The notes beneath the pieces are model-generated. The model was given only the letters and a program-made list of their open reading frames with translations. It searched no databases and was not told the DNA's origin. From Streptococcus sp. S784/96/1 (GTDB lineage Bacteria > Bacillota > Bacilli > Lactobacillales > Streptococcaceae), in contig NZ_CACVCC010000001.1 of the NCBI RefSeq assembly GCF_902729355.1, positions 1 to 64,000 on the forward strand: a stretch of 64,000 nt of DNA, given 5' to 3'. Position numbers and translations under genes: made by a program. Position 1 is the first letter of the stretch. Each line of letters starts with the position of its first letter. Below, piece by piece: positions 19,771 through 28,652 of the stretch.

Positions 19771-20790
19771 ATGGTTACGATTAAAGATGTTGCAGAGCGG
19801 GCTGGCGTTAATGCCTCGACAGTGAGTCGGGCGTTAAAAGACAGTTCGACTATTTCACAAAAAACAAAAGAAAAAGTGAAGAAGGCAATGGCAGAGCTTG
19901 GCTATGTGCCAAATGTGGCTGCGAAGATGCTAGCTAGTGGTCTAACACATGCTGTTGGTGTGATTTTTCCGCCTCTTTCTAATGAAGAGCGCGTGACGCA
20001 CCCCTTCTTTATGGAGATTTTGACCGTTATCAATGATGAGGCGAAAAAACGCGATTTTACTGTGTCAATAGCAACTGGAAGTACTGTTGATGAATTGAAA
20101 GAGCAAGTTCAGTTGATGTATCGCCAACGTTTGGTAGATGGTTTTATTGTTCTTTATTCTTCAACGGACGATCCTGTTCGGCGCTATCTGATGGAAAATA
20201 AAATTCCCTTTGTTATTGTTGGGCAGCCAGAAGAATTTGAAAATGAGGTCACATATGTTGATAATGATAACCAACTTATGTCAAAAACAGCAGTTGATTA
20301 CATGAATCAACGAGGTCATGAAAAAATGCTGTTTATTACCGATGACCTACAAAGTGAAATCTTTTCCGAGCGCTACATCGGTTACCTCAAGGGATTGAAT
20401 AAGTTGCAGCTAGAAAATCATTCCGCTGTCTTGTTTAATCGTAAAGATCCTGAAGGGTTAGAGAAATTTATTGAAACCATTCACCACCATCATATAACAG
20501 CATTGATTGTTATCGATGACATGTTGGCCTTACGAGTGATGCAGTTCCTTTCTTTCTATGATTTAAAAGTCCCAGATGATATATCAATTATTTCCTTCAA
20601 TAACTCTGTCTATGCTAAAATCATGCATCCGTATTTAACCAGTTTTGATATCAATGTCAAAAGATTAGGGCGTTCAAGCCTTGTGCGCTTACTTGATATG
20701 GTTGAAAAACGCATGCCTCATACAGAACGTGTCATCATCCCGTTCTTATTGAAAGAAAGAGAAACCGTGAGGAATTTATTAAAAGGTTAA
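19771..20790 (+). CDS. malR: LacI-family maltose operon repressor MalR
   Basis: A 339-residue regulator with the N-terminal LacI helix-turn-helix (MVTIKDVAERAGVNASTVSRAL) and a periplasmic-binding-protein-like sensor domain. It should bind the operators found at three promoters in this locus and release them when maltose or maltodextrin is present. It is the last gene of the malX operon and is followed by a strong terminator. Confidence 0.94.
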   Translation: MVTIKDVAERAGVNASTVSRALKDSSTISQKTKEKVKKAMAELGYVPNVAAKMLASGLTHAVGVIFPPLSNEERVTHPFFMEILTVINDEAKKRDFTVSIATGSTVDELKEQVQLMYRQRLVDGFIVLYSSTDDPVRRYLMENKIPFVIVGQPEEFENEVTYVDNDNQLMSKTAVDYMNQRGHEKMLFITDDLQSEIFSERYIGYLKGLNKLQLENHSAVLFNRKDPEGLEKFIETIHHHHITALIVIDDMLALRVMQFLSFYDLKVPDDISIISFNNSVYAKIMHPYLTSFDINVKRLGRSSLVRLLDMVEKRMPHTERVIIPFLLKERETVRNLLKG

Positions 20791-20825
20791 ACTAGGAAGA
20801 GTTATAGTTTAGTAAGTTTTTTCTG

Positions 20826-20853
20826 AAAAATCTGAGTTATCTCAGATTTTTTT
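20826..20853 (+). terminator. Terminator after malR
   Basis: Perfect stem AAAAATCTGAG / CTCAGATTTTT with a TTAT loop and trailing T-run. Confidence 0.9.
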
Positions 20854-20873
20854 GTAAATTTACAAGAATTTGC

Positions 20874-20902
20874 TTGACTTGCGCAAACGCTTGCGTTATG
20901 AT
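20874..20902 (+). promoter_or_regulatory. malQ promoter with central MalR operator
   Basis: TTGACT (20874-20879), 17-bp spacer, TATGAT (20897-20902). The near-palindromic operator CGCAAACGCTTGCG (20882-20895) sits between the two boxes, where repressor binding would block polymerase. Confidence 0.85.
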
Positions 20903-20932
20903 AGTTATAGAATATCGCAGGAGGAATTCCGT

Positions 20933-22435
20933 ATGAAGAAACGTTTAAGTGGTGTCTTGATGTCAGTAACATCTCTTCCAGGACTACAGGGAGTTGGTAC
21001 TTTTGGTCAAGCGGCTTATCAATTTGTAGATTTTTTAAAAGAAACAAAACAAACTTACTGGCAGATTTTACCCCTAACAACAACAAGTTATGGAGACTCA
21101 CCCTATCAATCTTTTTCTGCCATTGCAGGAAATACCCATCTGATTGATTTGGATTTATTATCTCAAGCGGGTTATTTGGATACGACAATTTATGAAAATA
21201 TCAATTTTGGTGATAATCCAGAGGAAGTTGATTACGCACGTATCTATGAACTCCGTCGTCCAATTTTAGAACAAGCGGTTGCTGGATTTTTAGCCAGTGA
21301 GGATGGGCCTGCTCAGTTAGCAGAATTTGAACAGGCAGAGCAGTCATGGTTAGCTGATTTTGCTGAGTTTATGGCTATCAAAGAACACTTTGGCAATCGA
21401 GCGCTTCAAGAGTGGGACGACTTGTCTATTGTGGAACGCCAACCAGAAGCTCTAGAAAAATATCGCCAGCAATTAGCAGATAAAATCACTTATTTCAAGG
21501 TGACGCAATATTTCTTCTTCCAACAATGGAAAGCCTTAAAAACGTATGCCAATGAGCAAGGTATTCAAATTATTGGTGACATGCCAATCTATGTATCAGC
21601 TGACAGTGTGGAAGTTTGGACCATGCCTGAGCTCTTTAAAGTAAGTGCTGATAAGAAACCAATCTTCATTGCAGGGTGTCCACCGGATGAATTTTCAGAT
21701 GTAGGTCAACTTTGGGGTAACCCAATCTACGCATGGGATAAACATGCTGAAACAGACTTTGCATGGTGGGTTTACCGTATCAAAGAAAGTTTTAAAATTT
21801 ATGACCTGCTTCGCATTGACCACTTCAAAGGTTTTTCAGATTATTGGGAAATTCCAGCAGGATCTGACACTGCCCGACCAGGGAAGTGGGTGTCTGGACC
21901 AGGTGTTGCATTGTTTGATGCAGTGAAAAGAGAACTTGGTGACTTACCAATTATTGCTGAAAACCTTGGGTATATTGATGAGAAAGCTGAAAAATTATTG
22001 GCAGACACAGCTTTTCCAGGCATGAAAATTATGGAATTTGGTCTCTTTGATACAACTGGTCAAAGCTTTGATCTTCCACATTTTTACACGTCAAACACAA
22101 TTGCCTATACTGGTACTCATGATAATGAAGTGGTCAATGGTTGGTATGACAATTTATCAGAAGAACAACAGAACTTTGTTGACAAATATTTGCACCGCTC
22201 AGTAGATGAGCCAATTACGCAAGCAATGTTGCGTACGCTTTATGCTACTGTTAGTGATGTGGCAATTGCATGTATGCAGGACATTTTGGATAAGGGTGCT
22301 GAATCTCGTATCAATATGCCAAATACTGTCGGTGGTAACTGGCAATGGCGTATGCTTGCAGAAGATTTAACGCCTGAACGCAAAGCATTTTTAACAGATA
22401 TTACTGAGCTTTACGCTCGTACTCCAGAGAAATAA
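20933..22435 (+). CDS. malQ: 4-alpha-glucanotransferase (amylomaltase, GH77)
   Basis: A 500-residue disproportionating enzyme that transfers glucan segments between maltodextrins, producing glucose and longer chains for phosphorolysis. Seen: RIDHFKGF with the nucleophilic Asp, IIAENLG with the acid/base Glu, and TGTHDNEVVNGW. I chose the ATG at 20933 after the AGGAGG-like site; an in-frame TTG/ATG region upstream overlaps the promoter and is not a start. Forms an operon with glgP. Confidence 0.96.
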   Translation: MKKRLSGVLMSVTSLPGLQGVGTFGQAAYQFVDFLKETKQTYWQILPLTTTSYGDSPYQSFSAIAGNTHLIDLDLLSQAGYLDTTIYENINFGDNPEEVDYARIYELRRPILEQAVAGFLASEDGPAQLAEFEQAEQSWLADFAEFMAIKEHFGNRALQEWDDLSIVERQPEALEKYRQQLADKITYFKVTQYFFFQQWKALKTYANEQGIQIIGDMPIYVSADSVEVWTMPELFKVSADKKPIFIAGCPPDEFSDVGQLWGNPIYAWDKHAETDFAWWVYRIKESFKIYDLLRIDHFKGFSDYWEIPAGSDTARPGKWVSGPGVALFDAVKRELGDLPIIAENLGYIDEKAEKLLADTAFPGMKIMEFGLFDTTGQSFDLPHFYTSNTIAYTGTHDNEVVNGWYDNLSEEQQNFVDKYLHRSVDEPITQAMLRTLYATVSDVAIACMQDILDKGAESRINMPNTVGGNWQWRMLAEDLTPERKAFLTDITELYARTPEK

Positions 22436-22490
22436 AGAAAGGATTGAGTGTTAGCATTTAAACGGAGCTAACATTATCAAAATAGGAATT

Positions 22491-24761
22491 ATGTCTGGTA
22501 CATTTACGAATTATCTTGAAACAAAAGGATACGTTTTGGCTCAAATGAGCAACGAGGAAATCTATGTAGCGCTTTTGAATTTTGTCAAAGAAGCTGCTGC
22601 AAGCAAAGGAAAAAACACAGCAAAACGTAAAGTTTACTACATTTCAGCTGAATTTTTGATTGGTAAACTTTTATCAAATAATTTGATTAACCTAGGTATC
22701 TACAAAGACATCAAAGAAGAATTGGCACAAGCTGGAAAATCAATTGCAGAAATTGAGGATGTAGAGCCAGAACCATCACTTGGTAACGGTGGTCTTGGAC
22801 GTTTAGCATCATGCTTTATTGACTCTATCTCTAGCTTAGCAATAAATGGTGAAGGTGTGGGTCTTAACTACCACTGTGGTTTGTTCAAGCAAGTCTTTAA
22901 ACAAAACCAACAAGAAGCAGAAGCAAACTTCTGGATTGAGAATGATTCATGGTTGGTTCCAACAGATATTTCTTACGAGGTGCCTTTCAAAGATTTCACA
23001 TTAAAATCTCGTTTGGATCGCATTGATGTTCTTGGCTACAAAAAAGAGACTAAGAACTACCTTAACCTGTTTGACATTGATGGACTAGATTACGGTCTCA
23101 TTAAAGATGGAATTTCATTTGATAAGACAGAGATTCAGAAAAACCTTACCCTTTTCCTTTACCCAGATGACTCTGACAAAAATGGTGAATTGCTTCGCAT
23201 TTACCAACAATATTTTATGGTGTCAAACGCTGCACAGCTCTTGATTGATGAAGCGATTGAGCGTGGTTCAAACCTTCACGACCTTCACGAGTATGCTTAT
23301 GTACAAATCAACGACACTCACCCATCAATGGTTATCCCTGAGTTGATTCGTCTCTTGACTGAAAAGCATGGCTTTGACTTTGAAGAAGCAGTAGCAGTTG
23401 TCTCAAAAATGGTTGGTTACACTAACCACACCATCCTTGCAGAAGCTTTGGAAAAATGGCCACTTGACTACCTCAATGAAGTGGTGCCACATTTAGTGAC
23501 CATCATTGAAAAGTTGGATGCAATGATTGCCCAAAAAGTGCCAGACGTAGCCCTTCACATCATTGATGAGAATTACCGCGTTCACATGGCGCACATGGAT
23601 ATTCATTTTGCAACATCCGTTAACGGTGTAGCAGCCCTCCACACAGAAATCCTTAAAAACTCAGAACTTAAAGGATTTTACGAGTTATACCCTGAAAAAT
23701 TCAACAACAAAACGAACGGAATCACTTTCCGTCGTTGGTTAGAATTTGCCAACCAAGATTTGGCTGATTACATTAAAGTTTTGATTAGTGATGATTACTT
23801 AACGGATGCGACAAAACTTGAAAAACTGTTAGCTTTTGCTGATGATCAAGCGGTGCATGCGAAATTAGCAGAAATCAAGCATAATAACAAATTAACTCTT
23901 AAACGTTATTTGAAAGAAAATAAAGGCATTGAATTTGACGAAAACTCTATTGTTGACACTCAAATTAAACGTTTCCACGAGTACAAGCGCCAACAAATGA
24001 ATGCCCTTTACGTGATTCATAAATACTTGGAAATCAAGCGTGGCAATCTTCCAAAACGCAAAATTACCGTTATTTTTGGTGGTAAAGCTGCACCAGCTTA
24101 TATCATTGCTCAGGACATTATCCACCTTATCCTATGCTTGTCTGAATTGATTAACAATGACCCGGAAGTAAGCCCATATCTCAATGTTCACCTTGTAGAA
24201 AACTACAATGTAACAGTAGCTGAGCATTTGATTCCTGCGACAGACATTTCAGAGCAAATTTCGCTCGCCTCAAAAGAAGCATCCGGAACTGGGAATATGA
24301 AATTCATGCTAAATGGTGCTTTGACTCTAGGTACCATGGATGGTGCCAATGTGGAAATAGCAGAGTTAGCAGGTGCTGAAAACATCTATACATTTGGTAA
24401 AGATTCCGATACCATTATTGACCTTTATGCAACAAGTGGTTACGTTTCTAAAAAATATTATGACGAGCATCCAGTCATCAAAGAAGCAGTGAACTTTATT
24501 ATTAATCCGCTTCTTCTGAACTTAGGCAATGAGGAACGCTTGGAACGTCTCTACCTGGAATTGCTTAACAAAGACTGGTTCATGACCTTGATTGACTTAG
24601 AAGAATATATCGGAGTCAAGGAACAAATGTTGTCTGATTATGAAGATCAAACCGCTTGGATGACAAAAGTCATTAAAAACATTGCTAAAGCAGGTTTCTT
24701 CTCATCTGACCGTACCATAGAACAGTACAACAAAGACATTTGGCACTCAAACTCATTGTAA
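22491..24761 (+). CDS. glgP: Glycogen/maltodextrin phosphorylase
   Basis: A 756-residue GT35 phosphorylase releasing alpha-glucose 1-phosphate from maltodextrins. The PLP-binding lysine is Lys604 in [14 protein letters not shown], and ISAEFLIG and [16 protein letters not shown] are conserved near the N-terminus. Shorter than glycogen-regulated homologues, as usual for bacterial maltodextrin phosphorylases. 55 bp downstream of malQ and followed by a terminator. Confidence 0.96.
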   Translation: MSGTFTNYLETKGYVLAQMSNEEIYVALLNFVKEAAASKGKNTAKRKVYYISAEFLIGKLLSNNLINLGIYKDIKEELAQAGKSIAEIEDVEPEPSLGNGGLGRLASCFIDSISSLAINGEGVGLNYHCGLFKQVFKQNQQEAEANFWIENDSWLVPTDISYEVPFKDFTLKSRLDRIDVLGYKKETKNYLNLFDIDGLDYGLIKDGISFDKTEIQKNLTLFLYPDDSDKNGELLRIYQQYFMVSNAAQLLIDEAIERGSNLHDLHEYAYVQINDTHPSMVIPELIRLLTEKHGFDFEEAVAVVSKMVGYTNHTILAEALEKWPLDYLNEVVPHLVTIIEKLDAMIAQKVPDVALHIIDENYRVHMAHMDIHFATSVNGVAALHTEILKNSELKGFYELYPEKFNNKTNGITFRRWLEFANQDLADYIKVLISDDYLTDATKLEKLLAFADDQAVHAKLAEIKHNNKLTLKRYLKENKGIEFDENSIVDTQIKRFHEYKRQQMNALYVIHKYLEIKRGNLPKRKITVIFGGKAAPAYIIAQDIIHLILCLSELINNDPEVSPYLNVHLVENYNVTVAEHLIPATDISEQISLASKEASGTGNMKFMLNGALTLGTMDGANVEIAELAGAENIYTFGKDSDTIIDLYATSGYVSKKYYDEHPVIKEAVNFIINPLLLNLGNEERLERLYLELLNKDWFMTLIDLEEYIGVKEQMLSDYEDQTAWMTKVIKNIAKAGFFSSDRTIEQYNKDIWHSNSL

Positions 24762-24790
24762 AAATAATCATTTGGATGTATTACTATCAG

Positions 24791-24831
24791 AAAAAAGCTC
24801 TTTTCCAATAATTTTGGAAAGGAGCTTTTTG
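24791..24831 (+). terminator. Terminator after glgP
   Basis: Long stem AAAAAGCTCTTTTCCA / TGGAAAGGAGCTTTTT with an AATTT-type loop and a T-run. Confidence 0.88.
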
Positions 24832-24855
24832 TGATAACTCGGGAGAAGAAAAAAT

Positions 24856-24960
24856 TATAGTGGATTGAGAAAATAATAGGACAAGGCTAGGAGCTGCCGA
24901 TAGAACTAGAGTTCATCAAAGCTACTTAATGATGTCCTGACCTTTATTCAATCCACTATA
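24856..24960 (+). repeat. RUP-like miniature element, copy 2
   Basis: A 105-bp segment with perfect 13-bp terminal inverted repeats TATAGTGGATTGA / TCAATCCACTATA, related to the copy at 11617-11724. The two copies flank the whole maltodextrin locus. Confidence 0.7.
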
Positions 24961-25077
24961 GTACGACGATAAAGGATAATCATAGTTGGAAATTGAAATG
25001 AGACTTCATTAATATTAAGGAGGTTGCTTTAAAACAATAGGAATTACAAATGTTTAAAAATATAGCGTAATGGAACC

Positions 25078-26634
25078 TTACCTTTCGTTGTCTAAGAGAA
25101 CCTTCCTACTTGCATGAACTACAACTAGCTTAGCATCGTCTAAGACGTACATACCTTGGAAATCTCCTGTATTTAGAGCTGCAATGGCCTCATTGGAGAA
25201 GTGCTGAGCATGGAGGTCAAATGTTATCGTTTTGTGGTCAAGGAGTGCGGAGAAACGCTTATAATCTTTGCCATGTTCTAGTACCAATTGTTCAGGGAGT
25301 TGCTCAATAGTAGCAATACGTTCTTTGATTTCTAAATCAAGAACTTTTGCTACTTTAAAGATATGGTAAGTACCTTCGGTATCTCCTTTTTCGATTAAGA
25401 GGGCACCATAGTGATCAGTGTTTATGGTTACTGCGATACCAATAGCTCCAGTATTGATTTTAGTTTCTTTAGTATCAATATCAATGGTAAATTTTTCCTG
25501 ATGTTCGGTTTGTCTGAGTGCTAGAAAACTTGGTGTTCCTACATTGGATAATGTGAGAGAAGAGCCAGACAGGATTAGTGTTCCATTTGTAAGACTCAAT
25601 CTGGCTGTTAGAGAATCTCTAAGGCTAACCCATTCGGGATGTAATTTATCTTCTGAAAAATCATCAACAAAGTCAGTTAAGTCTTGATTTTTGAGTGTTT
25701 TAGCATGTTCTGGGAAATCTGTTAAATCAACTGTAAGTGTTGGAGTACCATTGTAAATACTTGGCCACTCCGTTGACCAATCAACGGGGTATAATAATGT
25801 TTCACGGCCAATATTGGTAATTTGGATGTGATCAATGGCAGTAGGACGAGTTCCCAAGCAAGTCAACCACCAATTACCCGAAGCGTCTTGGAAGAGATCG
25901 GCATGACCAATATTTTGCAAAGGTTCATCCGCACGATCTCGATTAGTGAAAAGCGGATTTTGTGGTGCTTCTTCGTAAGGCCCCCATAAGGACTTGCTAC
26001 GGAACATGGTAATCATATGCCCTAATCCAGTTCCACCTTCTGCGGCTAAGAGATAGTACCAGTCGTTTCGTTTAATGATATGTGGCCCTTCGACATCACG
26101 TCCACCAGTTCCTAGACTTAGGACTTTTGGGCCTTTAAGAATAGTACCACTAGTAATATCAATTTCAACTTGCTGAATGGCTTTAGTGCCTTTATTATCA
26201 ATATAACCCGTAAACTGGACATAGGCTCTGCCATTTTCAAAAAAGAGATCAGGATCAATACCAAAAATATCGACAACGACACGGTTTCGCTCCCAGATAA
26301 TATGTCTACCATCGTCACTTAAAGTGCCACGGATAATAAAGTTTTTAAACTCAGCGAAGTTAGTTGTAATAACATAGAAATGACCGTCGTGATAGCGAAT
26401 GCAGACTGCAAAAATACCTTCATTAGATTTGGAAGAACGTAAATCAGCCTGGCTGACTTCTGTTACGATTGATGGTAATTTCGTCCAATTGAGAAGGTCA
26501 GTTGATTTAGAGAGTGCAATACCAGGATAATATTCAAAGGTTGAGTTAACAAGGTAAAAAGTATCCTCTACACGAACGATGGATGGGTCGGGATACATAC
26601 CACGTAGGATGGGGTTTTGATAAGAAAATGCCAT
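25078..26634 (-). CDS. GH43 glycosidase, beta-xylosidase-type
   Basis: A 518-residue enzyme of the XynB type. An N-terminal five-bladed propeller (to about residue 300) carries the GH43 triad: Asp16 in MYPDPSIV, Asp in FGIDPDLFF and Glu in DVEGPHII. A C-terminal beta-sandwich domain (about 320-518) closes the active site in this group. No signal peptide, so it works on imported xylo- or arabino-oligosaccharides or glycosides. One bp separates it from a second GH43 gene; both follow pgmB in one minus-strand operon. Xylosidase versus arabinofuranosidase specificity is open. Confidence 0.88.
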   Translation of the reverse strand: MAFSYQNPILRGMYPDPSIVRVEDTFYLVNSTFEYYPGIALSKSTDLLNWTKLPSIVTEVSQADLRSSKSNEGIFAVCIRYHDGHFYVITTNFAEFKNFIIRGTLSDDGRHIIWERNRVVVDIFGIDPDLFFENGRAYVQFTGYIDNKGTKAIQQVEIDITSGTILKGPKVLSLGTGGRDVEGPHIIKRNDWYYLLAAEGGTGLGHMITMFRSKSLWGPYEEAPQNPLFTNRDRADEPLQNIGHADLFQDASGNWWLTCLGTRPTAIDHIQITNIGRETLLYPVDWSTEWPSIYNGTPTLTVDLTDFPEHAKTLKNQDLTDFVDDFSEDKLHPEWVSLRDSLTARLSLTNGTLILSGSSLTLSNVGTPSFLALRQTEHQEKFTIDIDTKETKINTGAIGIAVTINTDHYGALLIEKGDTEGTYHIFKVAKVLDLEIKERIATIEQLPEQLVLEHGKDYKRFSALLDHKTITFDLHAQHFSNEAIAALNTGDFQGMYVLDDAKLVVVHASRKVLLDNER

Positions 26635-26635
26635 T

Positions 26636-27538
26636 TTAATCCTCCAAAAGATCAGTGCGATTGATTAGCTTGTAAGAGTTGTGTTTTTGGATAAGTTCAG
26701 CAAATTGAGGTTTTTCTCTGTAATGGTCATTTGGGAAATGGTATGCAAATCGTAATGTTTGATTTAGGTCTTTGAAAACCATAGCATGACCTCCGTTTTC
26801 ACCAAATAACAAATCAGGGAGCTGTTGCCATGGACCAATCACCGAACCAGTCTCAGATTGTGCTAATCCTACTGCATATCCTGTAGTACTCCAAGAAGAC
26901 CAAATCATGTATAGGTTATTTTGTTCATCCTTAAACAGAGAAGGACCATCTGTGAAATACACATCTTCATCCATGCCAAATTCTTCCTTGGCAAAAGGAA
27001 CTGGCTTGGCCCAGCTAGCTTCCTTGGCAGAAAAAAGTGTTAATGGATGTTCCTCTCTTACTGAGGTTAAATCCTTGTTCAGAGGTAATAGGCACATGTC
27101 ACCATCAGGGGAAGTCTCAAAAGAATGAGAAAAAATAAGATAAGGAGTCTCCTTTTCAAAGTATAAGGTGCCATCTATTGCAGCCCAATTTTCAGGCGTT
27201 AGACGATCACTGATGAGTTCAAATGGTCCGATTGGTTGATCTGCTTTTAGGACATAAATGCCCTTGGTTTGATTTTTAGCTCCTAGAGTTGTTACCATAT
27301 AAAACGCATTCTGATAGGCATAAACTTCAGGAGCCCAAAAATTTTGGGTAGCAAAAAAATCATCTGTAGGTTTAAAAACCTCTATTGGTCCTTCCCAATC
27401 GGTAAGATTTTGGGAAACATAGCAGTCAAAGCCATCAGCGTCTGACCATGTTGTTTGACTTCTTGTTCCATAGAGATAGTAGGTCTCATTATGCACTAAT
27501 ATGTATGGATCTCGAATATTAATTTCTTGACGCTTCAT
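26636..27538 (-). CDS. GH43-like glycosidase, short form
   Basis: A 300-residue single-propeller protein. INIRDPYILVHNETYYLYGT at the N-terminus carries the base Asp, and AAIDGTLYFE carries the pKa-modulating Asp. At the usual general-acid position the reading is FTDGPSLF, where many GH43 enzymes show E-G/A-P, so the acid may be Asp or supplied elsewhere. No signal peptide. Lies 4 bp after pgmB. Substrate unknown, arabinose- or xylose-linked by family. Confidence 0.8.
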   Translation of the reverse strand: MKRQEINIRDPYILVHNETYYLYGTRSQTTWSDADGFDCYVSQNLTDWEGPIEVFKPTDDFFATQNFWAPEVYAYQNAFYMVTTLGAKNQTKGIYVLKADQPIGPFELISDRLTPENWAAIDGTLYFEKETPYLIFSHSFETSPDGDMCLLPLNKDLTSVREEHPLTLFSAKEASWAKPVPFAKEEFGMDEDVYFTDGPSLFKDEQNNLYMIWSSWSTTGYAVGLAQSETGSVIGPWQQLPDLLFGENGGHAMVFKDLNQTLRFAYHFPNDHYREKPQFAELIQKHNSYKLINRTDLLED

Positions 27539-27542
27539 AGAA

Positions 27543-28214
27543 CTATCTTTCTAATGCCATATTAGATTGCCAAGCTGATAAGACTTCTTTAAAATTAAGT
27601 TCAGATGTATTGTTAAAGCGCTTGGTAGCCTGACTTAATTCAACTCCTCCGACAGCGATCGAAGTGGCTCCAGAAGCATTGATAGCAGATACACCAGCAA
27701 CTGCATCTTCAACCCCAATACAGTCTTTAGGATTGAGATTAAGAGATTTAGCTGCTGCCAAAAAAATGTCTGGTGCAGGTTTTCCAGCAGCGACTTTAGC
27801 AGGATCAGCAATGGCGTCAAAAGCGTCTGAAAGGCCTAATTTTTTTAAGATTAATGGTCCATTTTTAGAAGCTGATGCTAGGGCGATTTTGACATGATTT
27901 GATTTGAGGTCGCTGATAAATGATGTGATGCCAGGTAGGATGTAATTTGGATTTAAAACATTTAATGCTTCTACATAGGCTTCATTTTTTTCAGCTGCTA
28001 GAGCTCTGAACTCTTCATCTGAGACTTGGATATTAAGATAATTTAAAATAACATGGAGTGAATCCTCGCGGCTAATCCCTTTGGTTTTTTCTTCTAATTC
28101 ATCTGGTAAATCAGCGTTAAAGTGTTTTTTTACCAAATTTTTCCAAGCAGCAAAGTGAAAGACGGCAGTATCTGCAATCACACCGTCAAGGTCGAAAAGT
28201 GCACCTTTAAACAT
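27543..28214 (-). CDS. pgmB: Beta-phosphoglucomutase (HAD superfamily)
   Basis: A 223-residue HAD enzyme interconverting beta-glucose 1-phosphate and glucose 6-phosphate. FDLDGVIADT holds Asp8 and Asp10, KGISREDSL is the beta-PGM signature, ASASKNG and GVEDAVAG follow. The start at 28214 is set by GAAAGG; longer upstream frames run into the repeat block and are not credible. No inverting disaccharide phosphorylase (GH65 or GH94) that would make its substrate is present in the window. Confidence 0.9.
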   Translation of the reverse strand: MFKGALFDLDGVIADTAVFHFAAWKNLVKKHFNADLPDELEEKTKGISREDSLHVILNYLNIQVSDEEFRALAAEKNEAYVEALNVLNPNYILPGITSFISDLKSNHVKIALASASKNGPLILKKLGLSDAFDAIADPAKVAAGKPAPDIFLAAAKSLNLNPKDCIGVEDAVAGVSAINASGATSIAVGGVELSQATKRFNNTSELNFKEVLSAWQSNMALER

Positions 28215-28241
28215 AGATATTTCCTTTCTAAAAAATGAGAA

Positions 28242-28637
28242 GAGAGTGGGACAACAATCGTTAAATCGCCAACAAATGACTCTCGCTCTCTGGTTTATAA
28301 ACTTAGGCTGAAACTGTCCAGTGGACAGTTTCACTCTCACATCCGTATAGTTCAAAAGGTTTGGGAAACCTTTTAAGGTGGGGAATAAGGCGAACGAAGT
28401 TCGTCTCAATCGTTAAGGTCTGGGAGATCTTTGGAGGTTGGAAATAAGATGAACGATGTTCATCACATTCGTATAGGATGGCCGCTAACGATTGTGTGGT
28501 ATTCAAATAGTCCAGTAGACTATTTGAGGTGGACACTTGAAAATGAAGAACTGTCCAGTTGCAGACCTCCAATCAACCACTGCGTCGATCTGTTATTACT
28601 ATCAAAAAGAGAAGGTTGAGATATTTTGTCCCAACCT
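28242..28637. repeat. Dispersed-repeat block with an array of stem-loops
   Basis: About 400 bp between pgmB and the GH78 gene. The edges are inverted (GAGAGTGGGACAA near 28242 and TTGTCCCAACCTC near 28627). Inside are at least five near-perfect hairpins: 28311-28331 (AAACTGTCCA arms), 28354-28374 (AAAAGGTTT arms, GGG loop), 28391-28403, 28448-28464 (GATGAAC arms) and 28504-28526 (CAAATAGTC arms). No coding sequence is convincing. Similar blocks are scattered in streptococcal genomes, from memory. Confidence 0.65.
28602..28637 (-). terminator. Terminator after the first GH78 gene
   Basis: On the minus strand AGGTTGGGA / TCTCAACCT arms (28637-28629 and 28621-28613) are followed by TCTCTTTTTG. 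Near-identical in design to the murA terminator. Confidence 0.75.
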
Positions 28638-28652
28638 CGTTTCTCATATAAA

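Noticed and set aside
20802-21188. A 128-codon minus-strand frame over malQ
   Set aside because: It is antisense to the well-supported malQ gene and crosses its promoter and the malR terminator.
28215-28409. An N-terminal extension of beta-phosphoglucomutase by 65 residues
   Set aside because: The extension lies in the repeat block, and the ATG at 28214 has the ribosome site and the expected HAD N-terminus.
28303-28619. Frames of 60-90 codons on both strands in the stem-loop block
   Set aside because: They are made by the palindromic repeats themselves, lack ribosome sites and resemble no protein.
28242-28637. A CRISPR array as explanation of the repeated palindromes
   Set aside because: The hairpins have different sequences and there are no identical repeats with regular spacers or cas genes.
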